From Saitoella complicata NRRL Y-17804 (taxonomy: Eukaryota > Ascomycota > Saitoellomycetes > Saitoellales > Saitoellaceae), in assembly GCF_001661265.1 (NCBI RefSeq), contig NW_017567011.1:248001-312000 (forward strand): a stretch of 64,000 bases of DNA. Reading direction: 5' to 3'. Every line of letters starts with the position of its first letter. Within the stretch, counting starts at the first letter, position 1. Of this stretch, positions 21,936-36,298 are shown in pieces. The notes under the pieces were generated by a model. It was not told the DNA's origin and did no database searches. It was given only the letters and a program-made list of their open reading frames with translations. A program made the translations under genes and the position numbers.

Positions 21936-22676
21936 TCAACTCCTCTTCAGCTCGCGTTCCAGCTCGTCCTGTAGGTTCTTTAGCAGGTTATCATTCCAAC
22001 TGTCGATTTTCCCGCCAAGCATCGTTACATTTGCCGGTTTCAACAAGATCACACCTCGCAACATGTGGATATTGCGCAGTATCACCTGTCCTGATCAGCG
22101 TGCTTCTTGACTCATGCTGGAGAGTTCGCTTACCTTGCATCCCAAGTTCATTCCAACGTAGAACGAATCCACTGCCTTTGCTTCAATTCCATACACTCTT
22201 CTTCCGGCACCATCTTCAAAAGTGACTTTGCAAGTATGCTTGCCCACTGGCCGACCCACCACGTCTGTTGCTTGGGTAGCATTGGTGCCTTGTGTTTGCG
22301 TAGCTCCTCCGTGTACCCCATCATCTTCTATAATGTTCCGAATAATGCTTCTTCCTCGTGTGGTTTCTCCACTGGCATATGATTCGAGCTTTTCGAGTTG
22401 ACTGATCGTACTTTCACCGATTTCGCGAACGTGTGCTACTTGGACAACGAAAGGTCCCGGCAACGTTGTTTCATGTTGCTCTGATGTATTTGGCGGAAAC
22501 CACGCTGGCGAGTCGATAGATTCCGTGACTGACGAAGAAAGGATGTGTGAATGGACGTACGCTTGAAGTAGTTGAGGAGCTTGAGGCGGGTCGTTGACTT
22601 GTAATATTGACACCAACCAATTTTGCTTCAATGGCAGTCCGATGGAACTGAAATGGTCGAGTATGTGGGTCGTCAT
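21936..22676 (-). CDS. RMI1: RMI1, subunit of the RecQ-Top3 complex
   Basis: Exons 22676-22134 and 22085-21936 with a 48-base intron give 230 residues. The N-terminal helices (LDHFSSIGLPLKQNWLVSIL) are the RMI1 N-terminal domain. The OB fold follows, with GPFVVQVAHVREIGESTISQ and KVTFEDGAGRRVYGIEAKAV, and VGMNLGCKVILRNIHMLRGV across the intron. RMI1 stabilises Top3 with the Sgs1/BLM helicase and promotes double Holliday junction dissolution. The loop near residues 120-150 is Thr/Gln-rich. The start MTTHILDH agrees with the family's usual length. Confidence 0.88.
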
Positions 22677-22909
22677 GTGTAACGTAGACTGTAACGTAGA
22701 CAGGAGATCGACTGAGTACGGTTAGACGTCGACGCAGCGGTTTAGAAACGTGCTTTACTGTTTTCGCTATAGCGTCCAACACCTCAACACCAGACAGACC
22801 CCCACCCCCCTAAACCAAATCATTTGATCGAGAATGGCTCGACTGATGCATTGAAAATGATTATTGAGTGTGCCTTGGGACTGCAGCGTTAGTCTTTACC
22901 ATATACCAT

Positions 22910-23829
22910 CTACATAATTTCCACAGGGTCCCTGTCATCCTCACTAACCACAACCTCAATCTTCTCCTCCTCCACCTTCAACAGCTCCTCTAATCTAGGC
23001 TGCATCACTGCTGCAAGGAACCCACGCTCAGTGTTTGTGTGACCACAGATGATCGCACTCATGCCGTTCTCAATCGTAGCCAAGGTCTCGTGGTGGCCCA
23101 GTTCACCGGTGAAGAAACAGTCAGCCTGGACTCCTCTGAACAAAGAACCTCCAGAACCAGCACATATGGCGATGGTCTTCACCTTCTCCAATGATCGAGG
23201 CCGTGCGACCTGGACATACTTCAGCCCCGTCAACTTCTTCACACGCTTCACCAACTCTGTCAACTCCAGAGGCTCCTTCAGCTCCACCAGTCGGCCCATG
23301 CCCCCGTCTTCGTGTCCCTCAACTTTGGTGCCGTTCTGCAGAACCTCACGCTTCTCCTCGTGCTCCCTACCACCCGAAACTCCATCCGCGAGCCAGTCGT
23401 TGACTCCACCCACAGCAGCATCTACAGCGGTATGCGGTGCGTATACGGAGATCCCGGCCGCTGCAAGGCGGAGGAGAGAGCGCTGTTGTGTGTCCTTCAT
23501 TGTAAGAGACTTCAATCCACGGAAAATGATAGGGTCTGTAGCATCTCATCAGTTAGTTCTTTGACTAGAACATGGCTACTTGAGTGTACGTAACGGTATG
23601 CCACAATCACGCTGACACCACTGCCCTCCTTGAGCGCCTCCTCAGCAACAGCGGTCGTCAAGTCAATAGTGAGCAAAACTCGGCTGACTCCATTTGCGCA
23701 AGGCTTGTGGGAAATCGGCGCTTCGAGGAGGAGACCCGTGTTGTCCCATGTCTTATCCGCGAGCGCAATAGGATAGAGCTTCTGCACGGCCCTCAAGACC
23801 TTTGGCAAGATAGCCGGAGTCGATGCCAT
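22910..23829 (-). CDS. NIF3: NIF3/DUF34 family protein
   Basis: Exons 23829-23595 and 23535-22910 with a 59-base intron give 286 residues. The joined sequence reads VIVAYHPIIFRGLKSLT, restoring the metal-binding His of the family motif. The donor is GTTACG. Other conserved parts are KTWDNTGLLLEAP near the start, HTAVDAAVGGVNDWLA, and C-terminal GELGHHETLATIENG with the second metal site. NIF3 proteins are conserved in all domains, bind two metals and form a toroid. A role related to GTP cyclohydrolase or metal handling has been suggested but is unsettled. Confidence 0.9.
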
Positions 23830-23953
23830 TTGTTTATCGAGTACCCTTCAGGTTAACGTTGTGTGGGTAAGACGCGTGTGTTTGGAGTCGCACTCAGAAT
23901 TTCGGCAATGAATGCACAGTGACGCACGGGCATTGTAACGACGACAACGAAAA

Positions 23954-24335
23954 ATGGCAGACAGTGGAGTTACAAAGGAGCACTTGGATCAGGCAATCAG
24001 AGAGCGATTATCCGCTACTTTTGTCGTATGTCGCTGTCGCTGCGTCCTTTTTCTGTCAGTTTGGCTAACGTTCGTGGTGGTAGAAAATTGAGGATATCTC
24101 TGGAGGATGTGGTCAGGCATTTGAGGTCACTATCGTTTCGCCAGAGTTTGCGGGGAAGAACACTTTGGCCAGACATAGACTGGTCAACAAGGCACTGAAG
24201 GAGGAGATCGCGAAGGTGCACGCTTTCACACAAGTTTCGTAATCGCTTCGTCAAGCTTCGGGACCGCAGCTAACCAATAGCGACGCATAGAAAAGCTACA
24301 CTCCCGAAGAATGGGACAAGATGCAGTTGGCGTGA
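23954..24335 (+). CDS. BOL2: BolA-like protein, BOLA2/Fra2 type
   Basis: Three exons (23954-24025, 24084-24233, 24291-24335) give 88 residues. The core is [19 protein letters not shown], with the Cys that in BOLA2/Fra2 ligates a [2Fe-2S] cluster shared with a monothiol glutaredoxin. [21 protein letters not shown] and [11 protein letters not shown] complete the fold. The last intron has a weak donor (GTTTCG), but only this joint gives the family C-terminus. Fra2 works with Grx3/4 in cytosolic iron sensing and cluster delivery. It is divergent from NIF3 with 124 bases between the starts. Confidence 0.9.
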
Positions 24336-24520
24336 AGATGAGTTGAGAGAGGGATGCTGGTACGATTGGGCACGAAAGGATATACACGGAGCAAAGTACG
24401 AAACACCTGCAGAATTTTGCAAAGGACGGGTAGGCCTCTAAAAGGCGACATGCTAGGTATAAGTAAAACCGGAACGCACTCAGCTGAGCAATACAAAAAA
24501 TCCCAAACCATTCATCACCA

Positions 24521-26680
24521 TTAGAACAGCCCCAAGATATCCTCGTTGTTCACCTTCTTGGGTTGAGCTTGTGATGGCTCCAGACTCAACCCATCTAATC
24601 CAGCCGCGATACCGCCTGCAAAACCTCCACTTGCTGATGATCCAGCTGCTGGGTCTTCACCAAACAACCCAAGAAGGTCGTTAAGGTTGCCAGCACCTGC
24701 TTCACCCACCGCAGGTCCCAAGATCTGCGCCACCATAGCCGGATCAGCAGTTGGGCTGATCGGGGTCTCACCACTATCCATGCCACCTTCAAAGTCAAGA
24801 AGGTTCTCCACACCACCCTTCGTCAACGCAGCCTCGACAGGAGCCTCACGAGCCAATGCACGCTGCTCTTCAATCGCCCGCTTCTGCAACTTATCGGCGC
24901 CGAATCTTCCTCTACCCAAAAACGACTCCTTTGGTTTGTGGTAAACGGATGCCAGGGAGCTGATTTCTCCGATAAGCTCGTTGAGCAACCCGGCTGGAAG
25001 TGATTTAGTCTCCGTGCTAAGCGGAGGCTTCTCTGATAAGACGACAGACTTGGCGACTTGTGGGTCCGATGATAGCAAACGCCAGTAAACGTATGCTCTG
25101 TCACGGATGTCTGGGTTATCGCAGTCATTCGTAGCCGTCTTCAACATTCTTTGTACCAACTCCTGCGTGCTATCGGGCTTCTTCAAGAACAGCTTTACCG
25201 TCGCTGTGAGCAACTGTAATTGAACTTGCACTCCTTCATTGTCAAATCCTTCCAAGAACGTACTTAAGAGATCGTCAGCATTCGAAATCTTTTCCGCGTA
25301 TTCTCCGATGATCCAGATCAGTGATGCACGAGCATTAGGCTCAGAAAGATCGTCGAGAGAGGAGCAGAGGGTTGGGATGATGGCTTCGTATCTTGATGGG
25401 TACTTTCTGAAGATATCCTTGATGACTGTGATGGCTTCTTGGACGACATATGGGACTTTGTGGGTGGAAGAGTTGATGAGGTCGAGGAGGACGTTAATGC
25501 AGCGCTCTGAGGCGGAGTCGATCTTGATCGCGCATTGACCGATGGCGCGGACAGCTCGTCGAACAAAATCGACGTCGACTTCTGAAGCGTACTCCTTGAG
25601 CTCGGCAAGGAGCTGATCCACGTTCTTCTCGTTCGCCAACTTGATCATGATTTCCAGCTTCTCGAGCTTGACATACTCAGGGTCGTTATATTTGCAGAAA
25701 AACACTCTCATCTCCTTGCTCAAAATATCGGGCTGCTTCTGAAGGATGAGGTTGATATTTCTTAGCGCAACATACTCCACTTCGGGGGCGGAGGAAACGA
25801 GGGTAACGAGGGGTGGTGCCATCTTCTTAATGAGCTGAAGTGCTGATTCAGGCTTGACCTTATCAAGACTGAGCATGATGACCTTGACAGCCGCCATCAC
25901 GACTGCTGCGTTAGCATGCTGAAATTGAGGAGTAACTCTTTCACAAATGTGATCTGCTTCCTTGATGTCCGTTGGTGTGTATCCCGCCAACGCATTCAAT
26001 ATCGTAATACGTCCCCACTCCGAGCACTCGTTCAACGCTACCAACAACTTCGTCAAGACCTTGGAGTTCATGATGAATGCCTGCGTTTCCGGCGACGTCT
26101 CCATGATCTCGCTAAGTGCAGTGACAGCGTTGGCAACCACCATAGGGTTGGCATCCGCCAGCATCTCTTGGAGCGTCTCCAAAAATCCGTTCTCGATACA
26201 CATAGTCGGGTTCAGATCAAACAGCTTTGCTACACAGATTGCAGCCGTCTTGCGAACATATGGGGATTCATCCTTGAGCGTCTTGCGGAGGGGCTCGGAT
26301 AGGTAGTCGACCATCTTCTCGACGCGAATACAGCCCATTGTGCGGATGGCGAGTGCTCTGACCAAGGGATTGGGATCAGAGGTATCTTGGACGAATGTGT
26401 TGACGGCGAGAATACACAGATCAGGGTGTGATTTGGCGTAGTTTGTGAGGTAGAGGTAAACGAGCTTCTTCTGAGCGAGGTCGTGGGTCGCAATGTTCTT
26501 CAAGACGTCTGGGAAAAGGGCAGAGACGTCCTTACCGAGGGTCATGGCGGCAATTGTGCGTTGAATAGCATCCTTACGCTCGTGGGCATACTGAGAGACG
26601 AGACCACTTCGCAATTCGAAAGTCTCTCCCTTCTTCGGAGCCGCAAAGCCAGCAGCACGCATAACTCTGCTTGCGGCCAT
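24521..26680 (-). CDS. APL2: AP-1 complex large subunit beta (beta-adaptin)
   Basis: A single exon encodes 719 residues from the ATG at 26680 ([11 protein letters not shown]). The frame is open further upstream, but that part looks non-coding. The adaptin N-terminal solenoid fills residues 1 to about 590, including [18 protein letters not shown] and [20 protein letters not shown]. The remaining 130 residues are a flexible hinge with two Leu-rich clathrin-box-like motifs, [10 protein letters not shown] and the terminal EDILGLF. No appendage (ear) domain is present, as in yeast Apl2. AP-1 sorts clathrin cargo between Golgi and endosomes. The AP-1 rather than AP-2 assignment rests on overall likeness and the missing ear. 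Confidence 0.88.
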   Translation of the reverse strand: MAASRVMRAAGFAAPKKGETFELRSGLVSQYAHERKDAIQRTIAAMTLGKDVSALFPDVLKNIATHDLAQKKLVYLYLTNYAKSHPDLCILAVNTFVQDTSDPNPLVRALAIRTMGCIRVEKMVDYLSEPLRKTLKDESPYVRKTAAICVAKLFDLNPTMCIENGFLETLQEMLADANPMVVANAVTALSEIMETSPETQAFIMNSKVLTKLLVALNECSEWGRITILNALAGYTPTDIKEADHICERVTPQFQHANAAVVMAAVKVIMLSLDKVKPESALQLIKKMAPPLVTLVSSAPEVEYVALRNINLILQKQPDILSKEMRVFFCKYNDPEYVKLEKLEIMIKLANEKNVDQLLAELKEYASEVDVDFVRRAVRAIGQCAIKIDSASERCINVLLDLINSSTHKVPYVVQEAITVIKDIFRKYPSRYEAIIPTLCSSLDDLSEPNARASLIWIIGEYAEKISNADDLLSTFLEGFDNEGVQVQLQLLTATVKLFLKKPDSTQELVQRMLKTATNDCDNPDIRDRAYVYWRLLSSDPQVAKSVVLSEKPPLSTETKSLPAGLLNELIGEISSLASVYHKPKESFLGRGRFGADKLQKRAIEEQRALAREAPVEAALTKGGVENLLDFEGGMDSGETPISPTADPAMVAQILGPAVGEAGAGNLNDLLGLFGEDPAAGSSASGGFAGGIAAGLDGLSLEPSQAQPKKVNNEDILGLF

Positions 26681-26701
26681 GGTGAATAAATGCTGCTCTT
26701 T

Positions 26702-26727
26702 CCTGCCTGCCTGCCTGCCTGCCTGCC
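26702..26727. repeat. CCTG tetranucleotide microsatellite
   Basis: About 6.5 units of CCTG lie in the 91-base spacer between the starts of AP-1 beta and a small divergent gene. It sits where both promoters must overlap. Confidence 0.85.
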
Positions 26728-26771
26728 CTCGTCGAGCGTTGACGTCGCGCGAGCCAGGGGCACCGGTTGGC

Positions 26772-27046
26772 ATGCACGACAGCGCAACTGCGGGAGGTCC
26801 AAGTCCAAACTCGCAAAGTACGAGACGGCGATTGGAAGGGATGGTACGTACGGCAATTGCAGTGGATGGAGAAGGCATGGACGGCACAACTAACACGGCT
26901 CACAGGAACTCCCAAACCTCCGCAAGATCTTCTCAGACTTCCGGACAGAGGACGAAGAGACACGGTACTCCCAGGTAGCATTCTTCAATTTGGTTGGATT
27001 TATCGTGTTCAGTGTTGCATTTACTTTGATGGCCAAGAAGAATTGA
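26772..27046 (+). CDS. Predicted 70-residue tail-anchored membrane protein
   Basis: Exons 26772-26843 and 26906-27046 with a 62-base intron (donor GTACGT, CTAAC branch, acceptor CTCACAG) give 70 residues. The first exon is polar ([15 protein letters not shown]). The second has a charged helix ([19 protein letters not shown]), a single 20-residue membrane segment ([20 protein letters not shown]) and the ending KKN. I do not recognise the family. The architecture fits a C-terminal tail anchor in the ER or outer mitochondrial membrane. Support comes from clean splice signals that join two open frames in phase and from a free gene-sized slot. The start codon is uncertain. Confidence 0.55.
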
Positions 27047-27205
27047 CTCGATGTATTCATTCGTGCTGTCACGTACGACTGACGTGTGGGCTTCCTCACT
27101 CCCCGTCCCTAAATTTAGCGCAGCTTCACACCGTACCAACTTAAGTATTCCACCGTGGTCCATCACCACCAAGAATCCCCATCCTGCCCAGCATACATAG
27201 CCACA

Positions 27206-28672
27206 ATGTCAGATTCAAACAGCCCTTCTCGACTTCTCGTCGTCTCTAACCGTCTGCCGATCACCATTAAGCGTGATGACAACGGCAAATACGACTTCTC
27301 CATGTCCTCCGGTGGTCTCGTGTCCGCCTTGTCCGGGTTGAAGAAGAGTGTTGATTTCACATGGATTGGATGGCCTGGTCTTGAAATCCCGGAGAATGAG
27401 CGCGATTTCGTCGTGAAGCGCCTTATGGATGAGTACAGCACAATGCCCGTCTTCTTGGATGATGAGTTGGCCGATCGTCACTACAACGGTTTCTCCAACT
27501 CAATTCTGTGGCCCTTGTTCCACTACCACCCCGGAGAGATCAACTTTGACGAGCCCAGCTGGGAGGCATACCAGGAGGCTAACCGCCTCTTCGCCAAGGC
27601 TATCGTTCCCATCGTAGAAGATGGTGACATGATCTGGATCCAGGATTACCACCTTATGCTCCTCCCTCAGATGCTTCGCGAGGAGATCGGTAACTCCAAG
27701 AAGAACGTCAAGATCGGATGGTTCTTGCACACCCCATTCCCTTCGAGTGAATTCTACAGAATTTTGCCTGTCCGCAACGAGATCTTGCTCGGTATCCTCA
27801 GCTGTGATCTCATCGGATTCCACACCTACGACTACGCCCGCCACTTCTTGTCTTCTTGCTCAAGAATATTGGGTTTGAGAACTCTACCAAACGGAGTAGA
27901 GTACAACGGGCGTATGGTCAGCGTGGGTACTTTCCCCATCGGCATCGACCCTGAGAAGTTCACGGAGGCGTTGGAGCAACCCAAGGTACAGCAGCGTATC
28001 GCCGCGCTCGAGAAGAAGTTCCAGGGCGTCAAATTGATCGTCGGTGTCGACCGTCTTGACTACATCAAGGGTGTTCCCCAGAAGCTTCATGCCCTCGAGG
28101 TGTTCTTGACCGAGCACCCCGAATGGATCGGAAAGGTTGTACTCGTGCAGGTCGCGGTGCCTTCCCGTCAGGATGTCGAGGAGTACCAGAACTTGCGCGC
28201 TGTCGTCAACGAGCTTGTCGGTCGTATCAACGGAAAGTTCGGTACCATCGAGTTCATGCCTATTCACTTCATGCACAAGTCCGTCTCTTTCGACGAGCTT
28301 GTTGCTCTCTACGCTGTCTCTGACGTCTGTCTCGTCTCTTCTACCCGTGACGGGATGAACCTTGTTTCTTACGAGTACATCTGCACCCAGCAGAAGCGCC
28401 ACGGTGTCATGATCTTGTCCGAATTCGCTGGTGCTGCACAGTCTCTCAACGGTTCTTTGATCGTGAACCCATGGAATTGCGAAGAGTTGGCTGGAAGCAT
28501 CAACGATGCCATCACCATGTCCGACGAGCAGCGTGCGGCTAACTTTGACAAGCTGTATCGCTATGTCACCAAGTATACCGCAGCTTACTGGGGTCAGAGC
28601 TTCGTGAGTGAGTTGACTAGGATCTCTGCTGAGGGTGCCGAGGAGATCAAGAAGGTGGAAGTGTCCAAGTGA
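27206..28672 (+). CDS. TPS1: Trehalose-6-phosphate synthase
   Basis: A single exon encodes 488 residues (MSDSNSPSRLLVVSNRLP). This is the small, single-domain TPS1 form of glycosyltransferase family 20, without the phosphatase domain. Visible motifs are VSNRLPITI near the start, IQDYHLMLLPQMLR, IGWFLHTPFPSSE, VDRLDYIKGVPQKL with the phosphate-binding Arg/Lys pair, and SSTRDGMNLVSYEYI. It makes trehalose-6-phosphate from UDP-glucose and glucose-6-phosphate, which links stress protection with glycolytic control. Its codon use looks strongly biased (C-ending codons), as expected for high expression. Confidence 0.97.
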   Translation: MSDSNSPSRLLVVSNRLPITIKRDDNGKYDFSMSSGGLVSALSGLKKSVDFTWIGWPGLEIPENERDFVVKRLMDEYSTMPVFLDDELADRHYNGFSNSILWPLFHYHPGEINFDEPSWEAYQEANRLFAKAIVPIVEDGDMIWIQDYHLMLLPQMLREEIGNSKKNVKIGWFLHTPFPSSEFYRILPVRNEILLGILSCDLIGFHTYDYARHFLSSCSRILGLRTLPNGVEYNGRMVSVGTFPIGIDPEKFTEALEQPKVQQRIAALEKKFQGVKLIVGVDRLDYIKGVPQKLHALEVFLTEHPEWIGKVVLVQVAVPSRQDVEEYQNLRAVVNELVGRINGKFGTIEFMPIHFMHKSVSFDELVALYAVSDVCLVSSTRDGMNLVSYEYICTQQKRHGVMILSEFAGAAQSLNGSLIVNPWNCEELAGSINDAITMSDEQRAANFDKLYRYVTKYTAAYWGQSFVSELTRISAEGAEEIKKVEVSK

Positions 28673-29052
28673 ACGCGATGAACGCGGAGAAATGAAGGAG
28701 CACATGGAGAACAGCACAGGCCTGGCGCTACGAAAGAACAGCTGCGGGCAACTGAAACGATAGCAGGACGCGAATGGATACCAAGTATTAATTTAGTTGA
28801 AAGTGCAGCGAGCACCGTGCAATAGATTTATGTAACACCTTACCTTGTCGATGACGTAGGGCAGTAATTTCGCCCCGGTGGTGCAGCAGCGCACATGAAC
28901 CGAAGCGCACGAGAAACCTGGGCGGTCCGACGAAACAGATCACCCAAAACCTCATTCACCAGCTGCTTCCATCGAAAGAGGGACAGCATACATCCCCAGC
29001 AATCCCCTAATATCATTGACGAGCGACTCAGCTGGTCATTGCCCTGCTCTTC
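28673..29052. other. Intergenic, TPS1 to AAA ATPase
   Basis: This 380-base spacer holds the TPS1 3' end and the promoter of the next gene. Frames open on the minus strand look like chance. Confidence 0.45.
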
Positions 29053-31447
29053 ATGGCTCATGTACCCCAAAAACTCCTCGACCTCGAGCAATTGTACACG
29101 GAAGCATTGTCGCTGGCGCAGCGCGGCATTGAGTTGGAGAAACGCAACCTCCATGAAGATGCTCAATCAGAGTTTGCGGCCGCAGTCGTGATGATTGATA
29201 GTCATCCCACGATGGAGCGCTATACGACGCGCAAATCGGCGGACTCGACGATGAACTGTATGTGGATGGTACGCCCGGATGTATGCGCGTTGATATACTG
29301 ACAATGGACGTAGTGTACGTTGAATCGTTACGGCAAACACGCGAGATGTGTCGGCGGCACCTGGAACTGATTGTATCGAGCTTGAATCGCGGAACCGCTG
29401 GCGCACCGCAACAGCGTCCCCGAAGTCCTTTACCAGTTTACCCAGCCGACGACAGATCACGGCCTCAGATGCCTGGGCGTCAGGTTTCAGGGCAGTCTTT
29501 GGGAGAGCGCGCAGCGCAGTATAGGCAGACAAGTCCGGACCGTGGACAGAGGAGATTGAAGGCGACGATGAGGGACGGAAGGGGTCCGGCGACAAGCAAG
29601 GCATTTCCTTATGTTGGCTCAGCTAATCAAGCTGCAACACTTGCTTGGCAGGCATTGGTTCCTCCATTGCCAGCTACACCTCGAGGACTCGCTGCGCCGA
29701 ACACCAACAGTCCGCTATACTCTTCGCCGATTGCTGCAACGTCGAGCCGGTCCGTTGCGACGACGCCAGCAGAGAAGGCACAAGTCCAGCGTACTGACTC
29801 TGGCAATCCCAGTCCAGTCAACAATCAGTACTTCTACACTCCAGACCAGAGGGGTCAGAATCCGCGTGTAATATCTCCCACGCCTGCTCCGCGACCCAGG
29901 CCTGACCCACCCGCAAGTACGCAAACGAGCCCGGCAAACATACCTACACTTCGACTCGTACAGGCGCAGGGCAATGCGCTTGCACATCAACAACTCCCAC
30001 GCCCTCTGTCGCCTCATAGTGAAGCAAAACTGGCTCTGGCAGCGTCTCATGGACCTCCTGCTGGTGGTAGTTTGCGTCGCGTGGGCCACGTTCACAGTCC
30101 ACCTAAACCACGGAAGCCGGACAACCTCTCGACAAGGACCGTCCCTACTGCACCACCCGCTGCGACAACTTCAGCTGCACCGCCCTACAGCCAGGTTTAT
30201 GTTACTGCACGAGCAAACCCGACACCTTCTGCAAGTCCTAGCACGTCTTCCAACACACCTCCTCGAACAGCTGGTGCAGCGCTTGCAGGTCTTGGTGTCC
30301 CGACAAACGGCACGCCTGCCCCTTCGTATACATCGTCGCCCGATACACGCAACGGCGCTGCCGTACCAGGTACTGAAAATACTGACGAGATGTCTAAAGA
30401 AGAGAAGGTACTCAAGAGCCTAGTAGGGGTGGATGAGAACATTGCTAAGACAATCATGAATGAGATCGTGGTAAAAGGCGACCCTGTCCAGTGGGAGGAC
30501 ATTGCAGGGCTCGAAGCGGCCAAGCGAGCATTGAAAGAGACTGTCATCTATCCCTTCCTGCGTCCGGACTTGTTTAGTGGCTTGCGAGAGCCTGCACGAG
30601 GTATGCTCCTCTTCGGACCTCCAGGGACGGGAAAGACGATGCTTGCTCGGGCTGTTGCGACACAGGCAAAATCAACGTTCTTCAGCATATCTGCCTCGTC
30701 ACTTACTTCCAAGTACCTTGGAGAGTCCGAGAAGTTGGTTCGCGCATTGTTTACTGTTGCTAAGGCCATGTCGCCGAGCATTATCTTTGTGGATGAGATC
30801 GACTCGCTCATGTCGGCTCGCAAAGGAGAAGGCGAGCACGAGTCTTCGCGCCGGTTGAAAACAGAGTTCCTGATCCAGTGGTCGTCTTTGGCGAGTGCTG
30901 CGGCTGGAAATGAGAACGATGAAGAACAACCCAGGGTGCTCGTGCTGGCAGCTACAAATTTGCCTTGGGATATTGACGAGGCTGCTCGAAGACGATTCGT
31001 CAGGCGCCAGTATATTCCGCTGCCTGAGCCAGAGACACGAATGGAGCAACTCAACCACCTGCTTCGCAGACAGAAGCACGGTTTGACACCAGAACAGATC
31101 GCAGAGCTCGTGGAGTTAACTGATGGTACGCTGTCATATTCCAGGAAGCGAGTCAGAAACTAACAATACTTTCCTAAGGTTACTCCGGATCAGATATTAC
31201 CGCATTGGCGAAGGACGCTGCTATGGGACCATTACGAAGCCTCGGAGAAGATCTGCTCATCACACCTAGAGATCAAATTCGACCCATGTCCTTTGACGAC
31301 TTCAAGATGAGTCTTAGTACCGTACGACCCAGTGTGAGTAAGGAGGGATTGAAAGAGTTCGAGAAGTGGGATAAGGTATAACCAGTGAGAAAGTCGTGTT
31401 CAACACCCCTCGCTAATATGAACATCCAGGAATTCGGAAGCCGGTAG
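29053..31447 (+). CDS. Spastin/fidgetin-like (SAP1/YTA6) AAA ATPase with MIT domain
   Basis: Four exons (29053-29257, 29314-31125, 31179-31375, 31430-31447) give 743 residues. An MIT-like helical N-terminus ([20 protein letters not shown]) is followed by [15 protein letters not shown] across the first intron. A 300-residue Ser/Pro-rich linker comes next. The AAA module starts near 435. It has Walker [11 protein letters not shown], Walker [11 protein letters not shown], sensor 1 [11 protein letters not shown], and arginine fingers in [10 protein letters not shown]. The VPS4-type C-terminal helix ends in WDKEFGSR. This is the meiotic-clade AAA group (spastin, katanin, VPS4, yeast SAP1/YTA6). 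Microtubule or septin-linked action is by analogy. The last exon carries only five codons plus the stop. Confidence 0.87.
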
Positions 31448-31643
31448 AACCAACATTGGCGCATAGGGAAATGAGCGGATATCCCTCATTATTTGCAGGT
31501 GCATCGTTTGATATTGTATTGCGAAACCTCGCTCGTGTCGAGAGTATCGCTTTTGTTACCCATAATGCATATGCTTTATCGAAAGTACATTCTCCGAAAA
31601 TCGAAATATCCAAGTAAACCGAATGAAACGCCAATGAAACCTA

Positions 31644-32171
<528 letters not shown>

Positions 32172-32567
32172 TATGAAAGTAGTACTGAAGGATTGGAGAA
32201 GCGGTTTGGACGGGCAACCACTTTTTTGATCGTCGTATTTCTGAGTGTGCTCAGTTGAACCCGTGCAACTTCCAAGTTGACCAGCTGCCAGGTTCAGGGC
32301 GATGCATCATGAAGGTACCCAGGCATTGTTATAAAAGCACGATATCGACAGGATTCTTCATCGAGAATGGATGGCTATGATATACCGATGATCTGAGGAT
32401 GTCGGGATTACAAGGAGACACATGCTACTGCAAGAGTTTTGCATGGTAATCGCCATGGCCAGTGAGGACCAGCATTAAGAGGTATCATGTGTGGAATCCA
32501 GAAAATGAAAATACGGTATATATCCGCGAGACGATATGCCAATCCTGTTTTATCCGCCCAACGCCGC
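32172..32567. other. Intergenic, uS17m promoter and MRS3/4 3' end
   Basis: These 396 bases lie between two minus-strand genes. Nothing beyond promoter and 3' end was recognised. Confidence 0.45.
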
Positions 32568-33560
32568 TCAAGCCTCACCTGTAGTACGCTTGTAGATCTC
32601 CTTTCCAGCCTCATACGATCCCCAGCAGATAGCAGTTGCCGGAACGCTACTGATGATACGTGGTCGCAGACCACGCAAGAATCCCCATGAACCCTGAGTC
32701 TCGTAGATAATCTTCGCCGCCTCCTTCATGCTGCTACACTTTCGTATTCTCTCGTCCTGCGAGCTTCCTCTCGTCTGCAAAAGGGTCTTAATGACATCCA
32801 ATGGCGTCGTCAACGCAGCTGCGGTGGCACCGGCCAAACCTCCGGCAATGACGTGTGATAGAGGGTCGTATTTCTTAGTCGGGTTAAGCATCTGCGAGAA
32901 AGATTCGTACGCTGAGAACTGAATGGCCGTGAAAGGGATGTTCATGGTAAGGGTGGTAGGGTAGGAGATGTAGAAAGCACGGAAACCTTCGGCCTTGTGA
33001 ATAGCACGAGCGGCCTCGGGAACCGACTTGTATGTTGAGCCGTGCATTTGCATACGTTGCTTGATGACATCGAAAGGGTTCATCAGAGCATCATTGGCGA
33101 TGGTCGCACACCCTCCAGCAACGGCGGTCTCGAAAATGCGATGACCGGACTCGTTGCCACCAACACTTTCCTTCACAAACTCGTATGTAGCAAAGTGAAC
33201 AGCGTGCGCTGGACCAGCGCCCATCACCACAGAGGTCATACCTCGCCACAATGCCCGAACACCTTCCACCGAGGAAATCCGTGCAACCGCATTAGTGACA
33301 CCAGTATAAACAGCCGCGGGCGATGGGTTGACGACTTGCATTCTTGTCTTGATAGCATCGATGGGGTACATGACAGTATGTTCCTGGAAGAATGTTCAGT
33401 ATTCGGCACCGGATCAAGGGATCGAAATCGTCCGCACCATGATACCCGCAAAAGCACCGGCAAGCATGTTGGCCGTCATGGAAGAGTTTGGCGAGAGTGA
33501 TTCATAGTCGACCTCGTCATCTTCGATGATTGCTGCTTGACTGGACTGATGCGCTGCCAT
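32568..33560 (-). CDS. MRS4: Mitoferrin-type mitochondrial iron carrier
   Basis: Exons 33560-33438 and 33383-32568 with a 54-base intron give 312 residues. The three carrier signatures are MYPIDAIKTRMQ, NPFDVIKQRMQM and TPLDVIKTLLQT. The matching family motifs include HAVHFATYEFVKE and GAGPAHAVHF, as in yeast MRS3/MRS4. The methionine-rich contact sites for iron seen in mitoferrins are consistent (MNIPF and PTTLTMN). It imports ferrous iron for heme and Fe-S synthesis. The intron falls exactly between the first helix (MLAGAFAGIM) and its EHTVMYP continuation. Confidence 0.92.
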
Positions 33561-36194
<2,634 letters not shown>

Positions 36195-36298
36195 GTGGTG
36201 TGAAGACACGGCGATATGTATCGATACTATATTATTGGTATTCAAGATATTCTCACGGAAATCGTACATCAAAACTCGGTCATCCGAACGCAAAATAT

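Noticed and set aside
27884-28717. 277-codon minus-strand frame
   Set aside because: It is the complement of TPS1, whose strong codon bias removes antisense stops.
29258-29313. Alternative donor at 29274 for the AAA ATPase
   Set aside because: It would need a frame with upstream stops. The donor GTATGTGG at 29258 keeps the frame.
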